The translations under genes and the position numbers were made by a program. From Vitellaria paradoxa (taxonomy: Eukaryota; Streptophyta; Magnoliopsida; Ericales; Sapotaceae), in assembly GCA_019916065.1 (NCBI GenBank), contig CM034240.1, forward strand, positions 39,173,389-39,237,388: a stretch of 64,000 bases of DNA, in the 5' to 3' direction. Positions 14,401-28,100 of this stretch are shown here, one piece after another. Under the pieces are notes generated by a model that saw nothing but the letters and a program-made list of their open reading frames with translations, did no database searches and had not been told where the DNA came from. Within the stretch, counting starts at the first letter, position 1. Every line of letters begins with the position of its first letter.

Positions 14401-17400
14401 CATTTACTTGCCAAAACCCGAGCATTTCTGTTCCAAACCAATGTGCCAAAACACTATTGGGAGGAAGCCATTCTTACAGCTACACATCTCATAAATAGAT
14501 TACCATCAAGAGTCTTGGAATTCAAAAGCCCTATGGAAACATTCTCTCAGTTTTACCCTTCTCTTCATACTACAACTTATCTGGTGCCTAAGATTTTTGG
14601 TTGTGTGTCATTTGTTCATATCCATAGTCAAATGATGTGAATTCAGACCATAGAGAGAGGGGGATAGTATGACATTGGAGGGAGTAAACATATAAAAATA
14701 AGAAAAGGAGACAGTGTATTATGTTTAAAAAACAATGGAATTACTACTTCATTGTCTTCTAAATGAGGAAAAAAAAGGCAAGCACCTGCATATCAGTAGT
14801 CTTGGTGGGAGGTAGAAAGATCTCTTCACAAACTGCAAATGAGTATAATGTGCAACACGGGAAGAGAAACACAGCATAATGAGAACGATAACCAAATTAC
14901 AAACCAAACATTTAAACATCTCGAATATTTTTTTAGCCCTTAAAATAAACCTTCAGTAAGTGTTCCTTTGGCGAGTAGTCTCCACAGAGTTGCTGATGAA
15001 ACTTCCTCATCCCATCAAATACCTCTAAATCAGGGAAAGGTTCCAGTTCCTGCCATAGAACACATCTGCAAAAGTTAAATCAAATATATCTAATTCAAGT
15101 GCAAGAATATGAACAATTATCACATTAAACTCGAGGTGATCATAAAGTCCTATGTCAAAAGAAAAACATCCCCAGTTAATCAATAAATATATTTTACTGT
15201 GATCACAAGAATTTCATCTCCACAGCTAGGGCGCAGAAGAGTCATACTTTGATGTACTCATAGAGAGATGGGTCAGAATCCACAGTCAGCTGATTAAGCA
15301 ACAACAGAACTTGAGATGATTGAGTACCAGTTAGATCACCATTAGATTTCATCAGAATGCAAGAAGCAACTAACTTGGATACCAAAAACTGCACGACAAC
15401 AGCAGTGCTAGTTAATGAGGAAAGATCAACACATACAAATGAGCCAAACAAACAAAGAAATGACATGCCTGAAGCTGCTCTCCTAGCACACCAGCAGTTT
15501 CTTTTGATAGGTTGCCTCTAAATGTCTGAAGCAATGTGGAAATGATACGACAACATTGGTCTCGTAAAGCATGACAACCAACGAATTGCCCCACCAAGTT
15601 GAAAAGATAACTGTAACGAGTCCAATGTTAGTTCAGAAAGCATAAAACTGCAGCCAATAAAATAAATAACAAGAAAGTCTGTATAAATCATGAAAGCTGA
15701 GTGCAAGAAAAAATAAATAATAAAAAAAAAACTAATTTACACAAATTTTTTCTCATGTTCTTGAAAAACTAGAAAACTCATTCACCAAACAGAGTACAAT
15801 GACCAAGGGGTAAAATATCATTTCATTTCTACTTAATGGTGGAAAAGTTTCCATTTCATAACAAAGTGAAATGAAACACTAGCGAAATACTAGTTCTAAT
15901 GTTTCCATTGAAACAAAGTTAAATACACCAAATTAAAGCATAATAGACTAAAGTAATAAGTAATTTAATTAATTTATTTCTAAACTTTTGACATTTGCAT
16001 AAATTTCAATTTATACTTTCAAAAATATTTGTATATATTTTCAGATTTTTGTGTTGTTTTCGAAATATTTCACGTTTTTAAAAGGTTCCGAACGAGTTAG
16101 CTGCCAAATTCACGCACTTTTGTTGGTCATACAACCCACATGCCACCCTCATATCAGGCTATGGTTGAAACTGTTCGTTTATGTTGGGAACGGCATTCTA
16201 AGTATATCACCTATCGACCAAACGAGGGCCCACCCCAAACAAATCGGAACTGAGACCCTCATATTCATCGTTCCTATACAAACTTAGGTCATAAATTGTA
16301 TTCGAAATTTTTGTGTTGCTTTTGAAATTTTCCTAAACATTTTACGTTTCTAAAAGATTTCAAACAAGCCAGCTGCCAAATTCACACACTTTTGTTGGTC
16401 ATACAACCCACATGCCACCCTCACATCAAGCTATGGTTGAACCTGTTCGTTTATGTTGGGAATGGCATTCTGAGTATATCGCCTATCAACCAAACGAGGG
16501 CCCACCCCCAACCAAATCGGAACTGAGACCCTCATATTCATCATTCCTATACAAACCTAGGTCATAATTTGTATTCGAGCCCACCTCAAATGTTCCTTCT
16601 ACGTCATCACTTTCTTAACACCCAGAAAACCCCCACATCAGTCCCCACCAACTCTAAAACACCTCCCGTAACTGCCAACCCACCACTCCAATCCAAATCT
16701 CTTCTAGCTACGAAGCCAACAAGCAACAACCACTCTTCACTTTCAAATTTTTGCGTTGTTTTCGAAAGTTTCCTAAACATTTCACATTTCTAAAAAGATT
16801 TCGAACGAGCCAGCTACCAAATTCACGCACTTTTGTTGGTCATACAACCCACATGCCACCCTCATACCAAGCTATGGTTGAACCTGTTCGTTTATGTTGG
16901 GAACGGCATTCTGAGTATATCGCCTATCAACCAAACGAGGGCCCACCCCCAACCAAATTGGAACTGAGACCCTCATATTCATCATTCCTATACAAACCTA
17001 GGTCATAATTTGTATTCGAGCCCACCTCAAATGTTCCTTCTACGTCATCACTTTCTTAACACCCAGAAAACCCTTACATCAGTCCCCACCAACTTTAAAA
17101 CACCTCCCGTAACTGCCAGCCCACCACTCGAATCCAAATCTCTTCTGGCTACGAAACCAACAAGCAACCACCACTCTTCACTTTCAAATTTTTGTGTTGT
17201 TTTTGAAAGTTTCCTAAACATTTCACGTTTCTAAAAAGATTTCGAACGAGGTAGCTGCCAAATTCACGCACTTTTGTTGGTCATACAACCCATATGCCAC
17301 CCTCATGTCAAGCTATGGTTGAACCTTATCGTTTATGTTGGGAACAGCATTCCAATTGACCAAATGAAGGCCCACCCCTAACCAAATTGGAACTGAGACC

Positions 17401-20400
17401 CTCATATTCTTCATTCCTATACAAACTTAGGTCATAATTTGTATTCAAGCCCACCCCAAATGTTCCTTCTATGTCGTCACTTTCTTAACACCCAGAAAAC
17501 CCCTACATCGGTCCCCAACAACTTTAAACACCTCCCGTGACCACCAGCCCACCACTCAAATCGAAACCTCCTCCAGCTATGAAACAAACAAGCAACAAGC
17601 ACTCTCCACTTCCCAGTTCACCACACACGAAAGGGGAAATCCCTAGATCACCGCCTCCCTTTCAGCAATCTCTTTGCCTCCTCCATAAATGCTAAGATGA
17701 ATAAGAAGGTTGAGCTGCTCAAATCCTTGACCTCCAAACCCGTCATCATCATCCAAGTCTTCTTCGCCAAAGCTTTCAAAACATTCGCATTCGATATTGT
17801 CTCAGCCTGAACTCCAATGTGACCCACCACACATCAAGCAAAGAACTTCGACTACTCTTCATCAAGCATTGGGACCACTTTCAAATCGCGAACTAACAGA
17901 CAATCCATCAAAAGTACTTGCCGATGACTCTCCAGCCATCTCGAAATTTCAGCCACATCCTTGAATGAACGCAACATTTCTTTTCTAGCCCCCCCCCCCC
18001 AAATTGCTTACCTCAACGAACTCAAAGAAAATCCTAGTCAGGTCCTCCCACCCTCCCCACTCCATTTCGAGGATGAAAACACACATGCACAACCTACCTT
18101 CATCCACATAAACAAACAAAAACCCTCCCTCCTTGTTTGAGAGCCCTCGCACCATCACCTAACGACTTCCCCCACACAACTGTCTTGGAGTGATTCTTCT
18201 TCATTCAGCCCTTGAAAGCTGACAAAAGTAACCTCTTACTCTAAGCATCTTCTATGTCGACAAGACAATCACCCTCCTATAGCCTTTTAATTATTCAACT
18301 ACCAAGAACCTCCATTCACTTTCATCAACGATATCAAAGGTCTTCCATGAGACTAGAAGAATTTTTCTCCTTCCTCTCATCTTGCACCTCTCCCCTCGGC
18401 AAATATCTAGTCTACAAAAATAATTATATCAAATTTACTCCCAACACAAAAAACACACATTTCCAGTGCAACTCTTACATGATTGGACAATGTACAATCC
18501 GTACATGAAGGGGTTTTGGGGAGGCACAAGATCAGAAAAGGAGGGCCAACAAGAAACTCGATTGTTGACGTGTGTTAAAATATTAGCCACTAGGTCGCCT
18601 AAAGCTCACTCTGTTACACAATCCCCCTCACATGTAGATACAATCGTTAGACTTTGCTTCTCACAAAGCCAAACAAGTGTAAGTACTAAATTCGGTTGGC
18701 AAAGAGATTTGAATTAAGGACCTTTGCCTACTCCAATTATATGTAAAACAATTAACCACTATCTCACCTATAAGCTCGAGCCCTTAAAAGAGTAAGGGAA
18801 CTTTATCTTATTACCTATAGTCTCAACAATATGCATAGAGATAATAATTGCAACTTTATCTTATTACATATAGTCTCAACAATATGCATGGGGGTAATAA
18901 TTTCTCCACTATCATGCAAGCAAATCTTCATCACATTAACCATAAAATGACTGAAATAAAAAAGAAAAGAAAACCAACAAGGATGCTATAGTCACAGTGA
19001 CAATAGCCGACAAGATACAAGATACGTATCCTCTTACAAGAGGCCAAGGAACATGTAAAGTCACTAATTATTCCAAAAGCTTCAGATGTTAGGAAACAGC
19101 CCCATTATGAATATCAAGTTTGTGAGGAAAACCGTGAGTCAAAAGTCATTGTTTAATTCCAAGGAGTCAGCTGTCATCCATTTAATTCTCTGCTGTTTTT
19201 CTAGGCTTATTTAATGTTTTGCTAAGTCCCTAGAATGTTAAATTCTCTATGTAATTTCCTATATACAGCTTCTATATAAAGCTGTGTCTAGCACCTTTCA
19301 AAATACAAGGGAAATCTAATTCTTCTCTTCAAGAAGTGCAGCAGCACTCTCTCACTTAAAAACTTCAGCAATTCTACTTCTATCTCTATTTCCCAACAAA
19401 TTTGGTATCAAAGCCATGTCAATCAGCAATTCCTTCTCTACTAGAACCATGTTCAATTATTCTCAAAGCCAAGTACCCATTTTTGAAGGAGAAAACTATG
19501 GGTACTGGGCTGATCAGATGCGTTTCTTCTTCATCTCACGAGACTTGTGGGAGATTGTTGAAGAAGGATATGATGATTCTCCATCAGCAAGTGATGCTTC
19601 ATCCTCTGCAAGCAGAAGTACAGAGACCTCATCTCAGGTTTCTGCCCAGAACAAAGAAAAGATCAAGAACAACGCCCTTGCCTTGAGTTACCTCCATCAA
19701 GGAATCTGCAAGACCATCTATCCACGCATTTTTGGCACTAGTAAAGCCAAAGATGCATGGGAAACTTTGAAGAAAGAATTTCAAGGGAATAATAAAGTTG
19801 TCTCTATTAGACTTCAGTCACTTTGGAAGAACTTTGATTGCTTAACAATGAAAGAATTAGAAAGCATCAAAGATTTTTTCTCCAGGGTTACTGAAATTGT
19901 AAATCAAATCAGAGCTTATGGCGATCAGATTGAAAAAAAGAAGATAGCAGAGAAGATTCTCAGAAGTCTGCCACCAAAATTTAATCATGCAGCTGCAGCA
20001 ATCGAAGAATCAAAAGATCTCTCAATTCTGACCATGTATGACCTTTGTGGTTCCTTAGAATCACATGAGAAAAGAATGAAGAGATCCTCAGGTCAATCCT
20101 TGGAGCAGGCCTTTCAATCAAAGGTCAATTTGGGACGGAAAAATCGAGAAAAGAAGGGAAACTTCCAGCATCAAGATCAGTTTCAAAAGAGTCAAAATAA
20201 CCAACCCCGATGGCGTGGAAGAGACCGAGGCAGAGGTAGAAATACTCAACTTCAAAGAATCAACAATCAAGGACAGAATTGCATCATATGCAAGAAGTCT
20301 AATCACACTTCAGCTGAATGCCATTTTAGGTGTAAAAGGTGTCGGATTCCAAATCATTCAGACCGAGACTGCTGGCACAAGAAGAATGAAAGTTCAAAAG

Positions 20401-23400
20401 CTAATTTCAGCAAAGAGAATGATGAAGAACAAGTGTTTTTAACTTGTCTCAATGCTGAAAACAGAAAGGACCTGGTTTGGTACCTTGACAGCGGTTGCAG
20501 CAACCATATGACAAATGACCGCGAGTTATTTGTTAAAATTGATGAAAATTTCTCAAATTCTGTCATTCTTGGTGATGGAAAATCTGAAAGAGTTCAAGGA
20601 AAAGGAGTAATTGCAGTTCAGTCCAGATCTGGTGAGCAAAAGTTCATTCATGATGTTCTTTACGTCCCAACTCTTGCTCACAATCTCTTAAGTATTGGGC
20701 AAATGATTCAGAAAGGATATCAGGTGGTCTTTGAAGAAAATAAGTGCAGAATTATAGACAAGAAGAACCAACTGATGGCTAAGGTTGAGATGACTCGCAA
20801 CAAAGTTTTTCCACTCTCCATCAACTATGCAAGTCCGGTAGCCTTGAAGGGTGAAATTTCAGACGAATCTCAACTGTGGCATCTCAGATATGGCCATTTA
20901 AATCCTAAGGGGCTGCAGCTACTTAAGCAAAAGGATATGGTTCGTGGTCTTCCCCAAATAAATCAAATAGAGGAAGTTTGTGAGGGTTTTGTCTATGGAA
21001 AGATGCACCATCTTCCTTTCCCAAAGACTTCTTGGAGAGCCAAATCTACTTTGGAGGTTGTTCATGCAGATATATTTGGTCCCACAAGAACTCCATCACT
21101 TGGGAATAAAAGGTACTTCATCCTTTTTGTTGATGATTATACTAGAATGGTGTGGCTGTATTTTATTCAACAAAAATCAGATGCCTTCTCAAAATTTCTG
21201 GAATTCAAAGCCCTTGTTGAAAGACAAAGTGGGTTGAAAATGAAAACCTTAAGAACTGATCGCGGAGGTGAATTCATCAATCAACCATTCATGGATTATT
21301 GTAAAAAATAAGGCATTCAAAGGCAATTAACCGTGAGTAGAAGCCCTCAGCAAAACGGAGTTGCTGAAAGAAAGAATAGAACCATTGTTGAGATGGCTCG
21401 GAGCATATTAAAAGGTAAGGAGCTTCCTAATTCTCTTTGGGCTGAAGCTGTACATACTACTGTTTACTTCTTAAACAGGTCTCCAACAAAATCAGTAAGG
21501 AACAAAACTCCCTATGAAGCTTGGAATGGGAGAAAGCCAGAAGTTAGCCATCTAAAAGTGTTTGGTTGTCCAGCCCACACACTCAACAAGGCTCCAAATA
21601 AAGATAAGTTCGATCAGAAGGGAGAGAAGCTTTTGTTCATTGGGTACAGCGATGAATCCAAGGGCTACAGGTTGCTGAATCCTATTAATAACAAGCTTAC
21701 AGCGGCAAGAGATGTCATCTTTGATGAAAGAGCAGTATGGCAGTGGAATTCCAGCAGCCAAAATTCATCAAATATTCAAGATTTTGCTCCAGCTGAACCA
21801 TCAAGAACAAAATCAGCTGCTGAAACTCAGAATCCAGCAACTTCAGAAGCTGGAACTACAGCTCAAAGCTCAAGTTCAGGATCTGGAAGTTCAGATAATG
21901 AAGGAACTTCATCTTCTTCACCTATTCTAAGAAGATCTGAAAGAGTTAGAAGACCGCCAGAGAGATACGGTGATTTTAGAAGCTATTTCTCCAATGAAAA
22001 TGCAGATTTTGCTCTTTTCTCTTGTGAGCCACAGACTTTTGAAGAAGCTGTAAAGGATGAAAAATGGCAAAAGACCATGGAAGAAGAACTGAACATGATT
22101 GATAAGAACAATACTTGGAATCTTGTAGACCCTCCGAAAGGTAAAGACATTATCGGTCTTAAATGGGTTTACAAGACTAAGTGAAATGAGGATGGTTCCA
22201 TTCAAAAGCACAAGGCTAGGTTAGTGGCCAAAGGCTATTCCCAACAGCCTGGAGTAGATTTCAATGAGACTTTTGCACCAGTTGCAAGAATTGAGACAAT
22301 CCGACTTGTTCTTGCAATTGTTGCCCAAATGGAGCTGAATGTGTATCAAATGGATGTCAAATCAGCCTTCCTTAATGGAGAACTAAAAGACGAAGTTTAT
22401 GTGGAGCAGCCACATGGATATGAAGTCAAAGGCAAAGAAGAGAAGGTGTACCGGCTGAACAAGGCATTGTATGGCCTCAAACAAGCTCCACAAGCTTGGA
22501 ATAGTAAGACTGATTCTTCGATTGTTTCTTACTTTCAGAATTCAGGTTTTCAGAAAAGTTCTCATGAACGAGCACTTTATTTTATGAAGAATGAAGCTGA
22601 TTTTATCATAGTTTGCTTGTATGTTGACAATTTGATTTACTTTGGGAGCAATCATCATTTACTTGCTGATTTTAAGCACTCAATGATGAGGAACTTTGAG
22701 ATGACAGACTTAGGAATCATGAAGTACTTCCTTGGGATGCAAGTGAAGCAAGGAAGAGGGGAAATTTTCATTTCCCAAGAAAAATATGCAGCTGACATCT
22801 TGAAGAAATTCCACATGAAGGATTGTAAGGCTGTAAGTACTCCTATGGCTTTAAATGAAAAATTGAACTCTAATGATGGAGCTAAGAAGTTTGATGAAAA
22901 ATCAATACAGGAGTTTAGTTGGATCCCTTATTTACTTGACTCATACTAGACCGGATATCACTCAAGCTGTTAGTATGTTGTCAAGATTCATGCACAGCCC
23001 AAGTGTGCTTCATTATGCAGCAGCAAAAAGGGTATTAAGATACCTAAAAGGCACATTAAAACTTGGATTGAAGTATGGCAGAGACTCCGAGTTCACGTTG
23101 ACAGGTTTTACCGATAGTGATTGGGCTGGATCTACTGATGATAGAAGAAGCACATCAGCCTATATTTTCTGCCTTGGAAATAGCACCATCTCATGGTGTT
23201 CTAGAAAGCAAAACACTGTTGCCTTGTCATCTGCAGAGGCTGAATATACTTTAGCAACAGAAGCTGCTTGTGAAGGAGTTTGGCTAAGGAAATTGCTCAA
23301 TGATTTAGGACTGAAGCAGAAGGGTCCTACAACTATTTATTGTGACAATATGTCTGCAATTGCCCTAACAAAGAACCCAGTTTTTCATGCCAGATCAAAG

Positions 23401-25148
23401 CACATCGAACTCAGACATCATTTTATTCTTGACCTTGTGCAGAAAGAAGAGATACATCTACAGTTCATCAACACTAATGAACAACCAGCAGACATGCTCA
23501 CAAAACCTATTACTACTGAGAAGTTTTTGAAATTTAGAGACAAGTTGGGACTCACTGTTTTAGAGGGGAATTTGTGAGGAAAACCGTGAGTCAAAAGTCA
23601 TTGTTTAATTCCAAGGAGTCGGCTGTCATCCATTTAATTCTCTGCTGTTTTTCTAGGCTTATTTAATGTTTTGCTAAGTCCCTAGAATGTTAAATTCTCT
23701 ATGTAATTTCCTATACACGGCTTCTACATAAAGCTGTGTCTAGCACCTTTCAAAATACAAGGGAAATCTAATTCTTCTCTTCAAGAAGTGCAGCAGCACT
23801 CTCTCACTTAAAAACTTCAGCAATTCTACTTCTATCTCTATTTCCCAACAAAGTTAACACTCTCCTCACAAGCAATCACATCTCGCACGTGAACTGGAAA
23901 GGGAAACAATCAACACAAACAAAATAAACTGCATGCGAATGGGGAACAAACACTGATAACAATACCTGGACCAAAAAACCTCATGGAACTAGAGTAACTA
24001 AGCAACACACCCACTTGATATTGCTTCTTAGAATTCCCATGCTGATAGCTTTTTCTTTTTTCTTTCAATTCTTTCTATGTCATCTTGGTGCAATACAAAA
24101 GTTGTCCACTTAATACATATTTAAATATACAGATCTCACATATTCCACTTCATGATGGTAGAAGATTAAAAAGTCAATTAATTTATTTCATTGTAATCTT
24201 CTAACTAACCAAATTTAGGGCCAATAATAGTAAACTTACTTAAAAGTGCTTGAAATTGCAGCTCTATATCCAAGAATATTAACGAGCACCTCAACTCCAG
24301 CCAACCGATGACACCTGTGCCTGTGATGAACTGCCTCTGTGATTTTGTAATGCATTTCAACAATGAACTGCAGAGTCATAGCAGCAGATACTTTGAGATG
24401 ACACATAACAGAAGTTAGTCGATCTATTAGATCATTCACTATGAAAATAAATTATAAACAAGATTATATCGGGAAGAAAACAGTCAAATAATATTAAGTA
24501 TACAATATATAGTTATCAAAGAAAATATTAAATCTACAATATAGGGACTAAATCATCACCATAAAAACTCTATCTGGGCGGAAAATGTTAATTTTGTCAA
24601 CCACCACCAAACTTCTTGGACAATCCTCCCTACAAAAATACCATAGGAAGGCAATTAGACTCAAAGCAGCTTCATCCCACTACAATATGAATCAAACAAT
24701 GCAGAAACTGTATTTCACATGTCCAAGAATCCATCAACAACTGTTCGAATTGCAAGAATAATTGTATCTCTGGAAAAGAAGGGAAGCTCAGGGTCTGATG
24801 AATTGGAAGCTAGAGACAAAATGTAGCTGACAATCGATACCTGCAAGCAGAGAAAACACAAAAGGAGGAAGAAAAAAAAAAACACTTAATGAAATGAGAA
24901 CAACAATTTACTTCATTTGATCAAAAGTGTTAATACAAAACAATGGAGTCATTTGTGCCACTTTTTCCTGCCATAACATCATCCAAGGAAAGCACAATTT
25001 ACAACCTATTACTTTACCAGTATACTTGGGACAAAATAAAATGTCTCAAATGAGAATATGCATAAAACAATTACAAAGTACTAAAACACCTAGTGTACAA
25101 GACAATTAATATCACTAAAAATTCACTCTAAAGATATAGATATATGTG

Positions 25149-25188
<40 letters not shown>

Positions 25189-28100
25189 AAGACAATTAAT
25201 ATCACTAAAAATTCATAGTAAAGACGCATATATCTATTTGCATATGCATATATGCATATATTAGAAATGAAGTAACTTATTCAACAGTAAGCTGCAACCA
25301 TACATATCCCATGAATGACCCAAAAAAAACATTGCTCATTGATGGTATAAATTGAAAATCAATATAAAGGTATAATTTTCACTATACTTAGATCAAACCA
25401 TGCAATGGAAACTACCCCTAATCATTACCAGATCTCAAATAACCAATTTCAATCCAAAAGAACAACAAAAAATAGCTTCAATAATAACATGCAGACTTCA
25501 CAGTAGCGTGGACACCTTAAACCAGTAAGCTAGCTATGTAAGACTATGAAATATCTTAGGGAGCATTGGGAGTAGACACGGGCTTGGATTGAACCTGAAC
25601 CACTATGATTGTTGTTTTTAAGTGAGACAGCATCTACGAGTTTGAAATGTTGAGAGAGAAAATCTAATATACAAATTTCCTTAATTGAAATCTAACCATC
25701 AACCAAATAGTGAATAGTTACACATGTTGGTCCCATCCATAAAAAAAAACACAAAAGGGAGAAAGCAAGTCTAATATAAATATTAAAGGTGTCCCACTTC
25801 CTAACCAAATAGTAAATAGTTACACATGTTGGTTCCATCCATAAAAAAATAAAATATATATATATATACAAAAGGGAGAAAGCCAGTCTAATATAAATAA
25901 TAAAGGTGTCCCAAAACTTTGGGTGAGATGGTAACTAACAATTCAGCAAACTCATTCTTATTAAACCATTTGTTCAAGCTTTTACTCATCCACGTTACTC
26001 CTGTGATCTAAACTGGCATTAGCTATTCATAAATCGTATTTGACATCTTTCTATATTCTATTTTTGAGCTTGATTACAAGGATGCTAGCAGGGCCAACTA
26101 TCCAAAAATTGGAGTAGGATAAATATTAATTCACACAACACAAAAACACTTGGAGATTTTTTTCCTTTCTCTTTTTTTGATAAATGGAACATTATAAAAT
26201 TCATTGTCCTACAATGTCAAAGAGGCAACATCTTCCCCATCCTGGGCATAATATCAGTAATAATGCAAGCCTATGGTGCATATATGAATGCAAACATATA
26301 GAGCAACAGAAAGAGAGGAGTGAACATGGGATGTTGCCCAAGAATTTAATCATGATATAAATTTGGAAAATTACTTTATGAGTGTTTTCTAAATTTGAGA
26401 ATGCAAAGAAATAAAGAAAAACACATCAACAGAATTTGAATAAGCATAATATCATGCAGTAACAGAATCTTGTCAAGATAGAACTAAATAGCTAGGACTG
26501 CAAGAACTTGTCAAACTTCATGCAAGCATAAAAATCAAACAAGATGAATGATATTCATTAAGATGATTATATTTAATAATAGCAAGGACATGTAAAGGAG
26601 CTTAAAGAACCAAGGACATGTCAACATGTTAGGCAATCCAGCATAACAAGCAAAAATACATTCACTGTTTCCAACAAGGATGGTCCCATTTAGAATAGAA
26701 GAAATGCAGTAAAACATAAGAACCTGTTGACAATTATTGCAACAGAATTCAACATAAAACTAAACCTCCACTATCAAACTTAGATTAGTAGATGTGCAAA
26801 CCATATGTTTCTTTATGAGTTTGTCTCTTTCATTATCAGATATCTCAGCAATACTCAAAATTGAACTCTGAAGCGCCCGTGCACCCTTTTCCCATCCAGG
26901 CTTCTTACTGCAATACAATGCCATGCAAACAGAAAAGATAGGCACAAAATGGTTCTTAACCAAAAGTGTTGTGTGTTGACAGGCAACCTGAAAACAAATA
27001 AGCAGTTAGCTATAAATCAAACAAAACAAGGCAACAATAATTTTCTCTTTCTTTTTTTTTTTCTGTTTCCTTTTTTCTTTTTTTTTGGGGGGGGGGGGGG
27101 GGCGTAAGTAACTTAATGAAACTTGAACTCTATGGATTAGGGGGGAACATGGAAACAATAGTTATAACAAACAAGAATTAAACAAAAATGCTGCGTGTAA
27201 ACAGGCTACCTGAAAGCAAATAAGTGGTTTATTATAAAAACAATAAAACAAGGCAACAATATCATTTTTACCTTTTTATCACTGGGGGGGAAAATGCAAT
27301 AATAGCAATAAAGTAACAAATAAAAACTAGAAGGCATGGAGCTCTTTGAATCTTCTACATAATGAAATCCTATTCTCTTGCTACTAGTTTTTTAACATAA
27401 ATAGGTATACCAGAAACAATTCAAACGGTAATTACTGAAACATTTAGTTGCTTGGGTCATCTGGTTGTCGGAATACACAGGCAAGTCAAAGAAACTATAA
27501 TAATTGAAGCAATAAACAAAAATAAAAAGAGAACTCGCTTTTTAATTGGGCAAGTACCAGAAAAAGTTTAGGTGCAATTTATACAAATCCTAACAAGAAA
27601 AACAAACAGAATGTTACATATCCAACCTTAGCAACCCAATTTAGGTTGGTAGTCTCAGCGTGCAAAACTAATGCTGGAAGAAGCCATTGGCAACAATACT
27701 GCACGAAATTACTAGGCTCCATATTTGAAACAAAAAGATCCCTTATCTGCAAGAACAAGAAGAAGATTATGCAGCATAGTTGGCTTTCCAAACCCTCTTG
27801 AAACATTCACAAAATCTAGAGACCATATGATATTATCTTATTACCTCAACAAGAGAAACCAAGTTTACGCCACACACAACCCAACAAAAGAGAATCGATC
27901 CCATAAGTTCCTCCAAGTACTGAAAAAAATAGACACCCAAAATTGTCTTGAGGAAATCGAACCAAATGGAAATTCCAGTTATCTCATATGAACTACTCCT
28001 CTCAGCTGAATGCAAATTAGAATGAAATGCTGATGGAAATTCTCAGAAAGGCAGAGTATTTAATACGTAAAGATCAAAAGATTGGAAGGAAAGAAACAAG

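Larger units (their letters stand above)
11860..14700 (+). mobile_element. Degenerate Ty1/copia element B (leader, gag, protease, integrase)
   Basis: A copia element antisense to ATM. Gag runs at about 12570-13210 with the zinc knuckle [14 protein letters not shown] (C-x2-C-x4-H-x4-C) at 13168-13209. The protease word [12 protein letters not shown] lies at about 13500-13540. GAG-pre-integrase text follows at 13880-13990, then integrase at 13987-14640 with FFIDDCTR, a [14 protein letters not shown] acidic site and [14 protein letters not shown]. It stops soon after the integrase core. No reverse transcriptase or RNase H is found before E28. Several stops and shifts make it inactive. Sister of element A. 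Confidence 0.8.
10561..14785 (-). other. ATM intron E28-E29 (4.2 kb)
   Basis: Hosts copia element B (about 11860-14700). The part at 10561-11860 has AT-rich text and words such as gacatgtatccgacatg (10700-10740, 11510-11540) but no supported gene. Confidence 0.75.
19121..23850 (+). mobile_element. Copia-1, Ty1/copia retrotransposon with both LTRs
   Basis: 4,730 bp, antisense to ATM, bounded by 278-bp LTRs and the 5-bp target duplication aagtt (19116-19120 and 23851-23855). The primer-binding site tggtatcaaagcc follows the 5' LTR and complements initiator tRNA-Met. The order gag, protease, integrase, reverse transcriptase, RNase H is that of copia. The coding region has two in-frame stops and one frameshift, so this copy is not autonomous. 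Confidence 0.97.
15611..24239 (-). other. ATM intron E24-E25 (8.6 kb)
   Basis: The largest resolved intron. From low to high coordinate it contains plain AT-rich text (15611-16040), a 441-bp tandem array (16045-17605), a degenerate open-frame region (17648-18250), a TRIM remnant (18573-18828), a TRIM LTR and the Copia-1 element inside it (19054-23990), and plain text up to E24. Confidence 0.85.
24841..26801 (-). other. ATM intron E21-E22 (2.0 kb)
   Basis: No mobile element with coding remnants. Holds a long (TA)n run (25157-25186), a 90-bp direct repeat around it (25098 and 25188) and a 102-bp tandem duplication (25702 and 25804). Confidence 0.75.

Noticed and set aside
15050..15065. Upstream acceptor for E27 adding CVLWQ before ELEPFPD
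   Set aside because: It is one base out of phase with E26. The acceptor ATGGCAG|GAACTG gives exactly 33 codons and the conserved start ELEPFPD.
16051..17234. Open frames repeated in each 441-bp unit ([14 protein letters not shown] and similar)
   Set aside because: They vary in frame between units, carry no domain and follow the DNA repeat; not treated as genes.
21333..22949. Several separate coding genes inside Copia-1
   Set aside because: They are pieces of one gag-pol frame separated by two stops and a frameshift, not independent genes.
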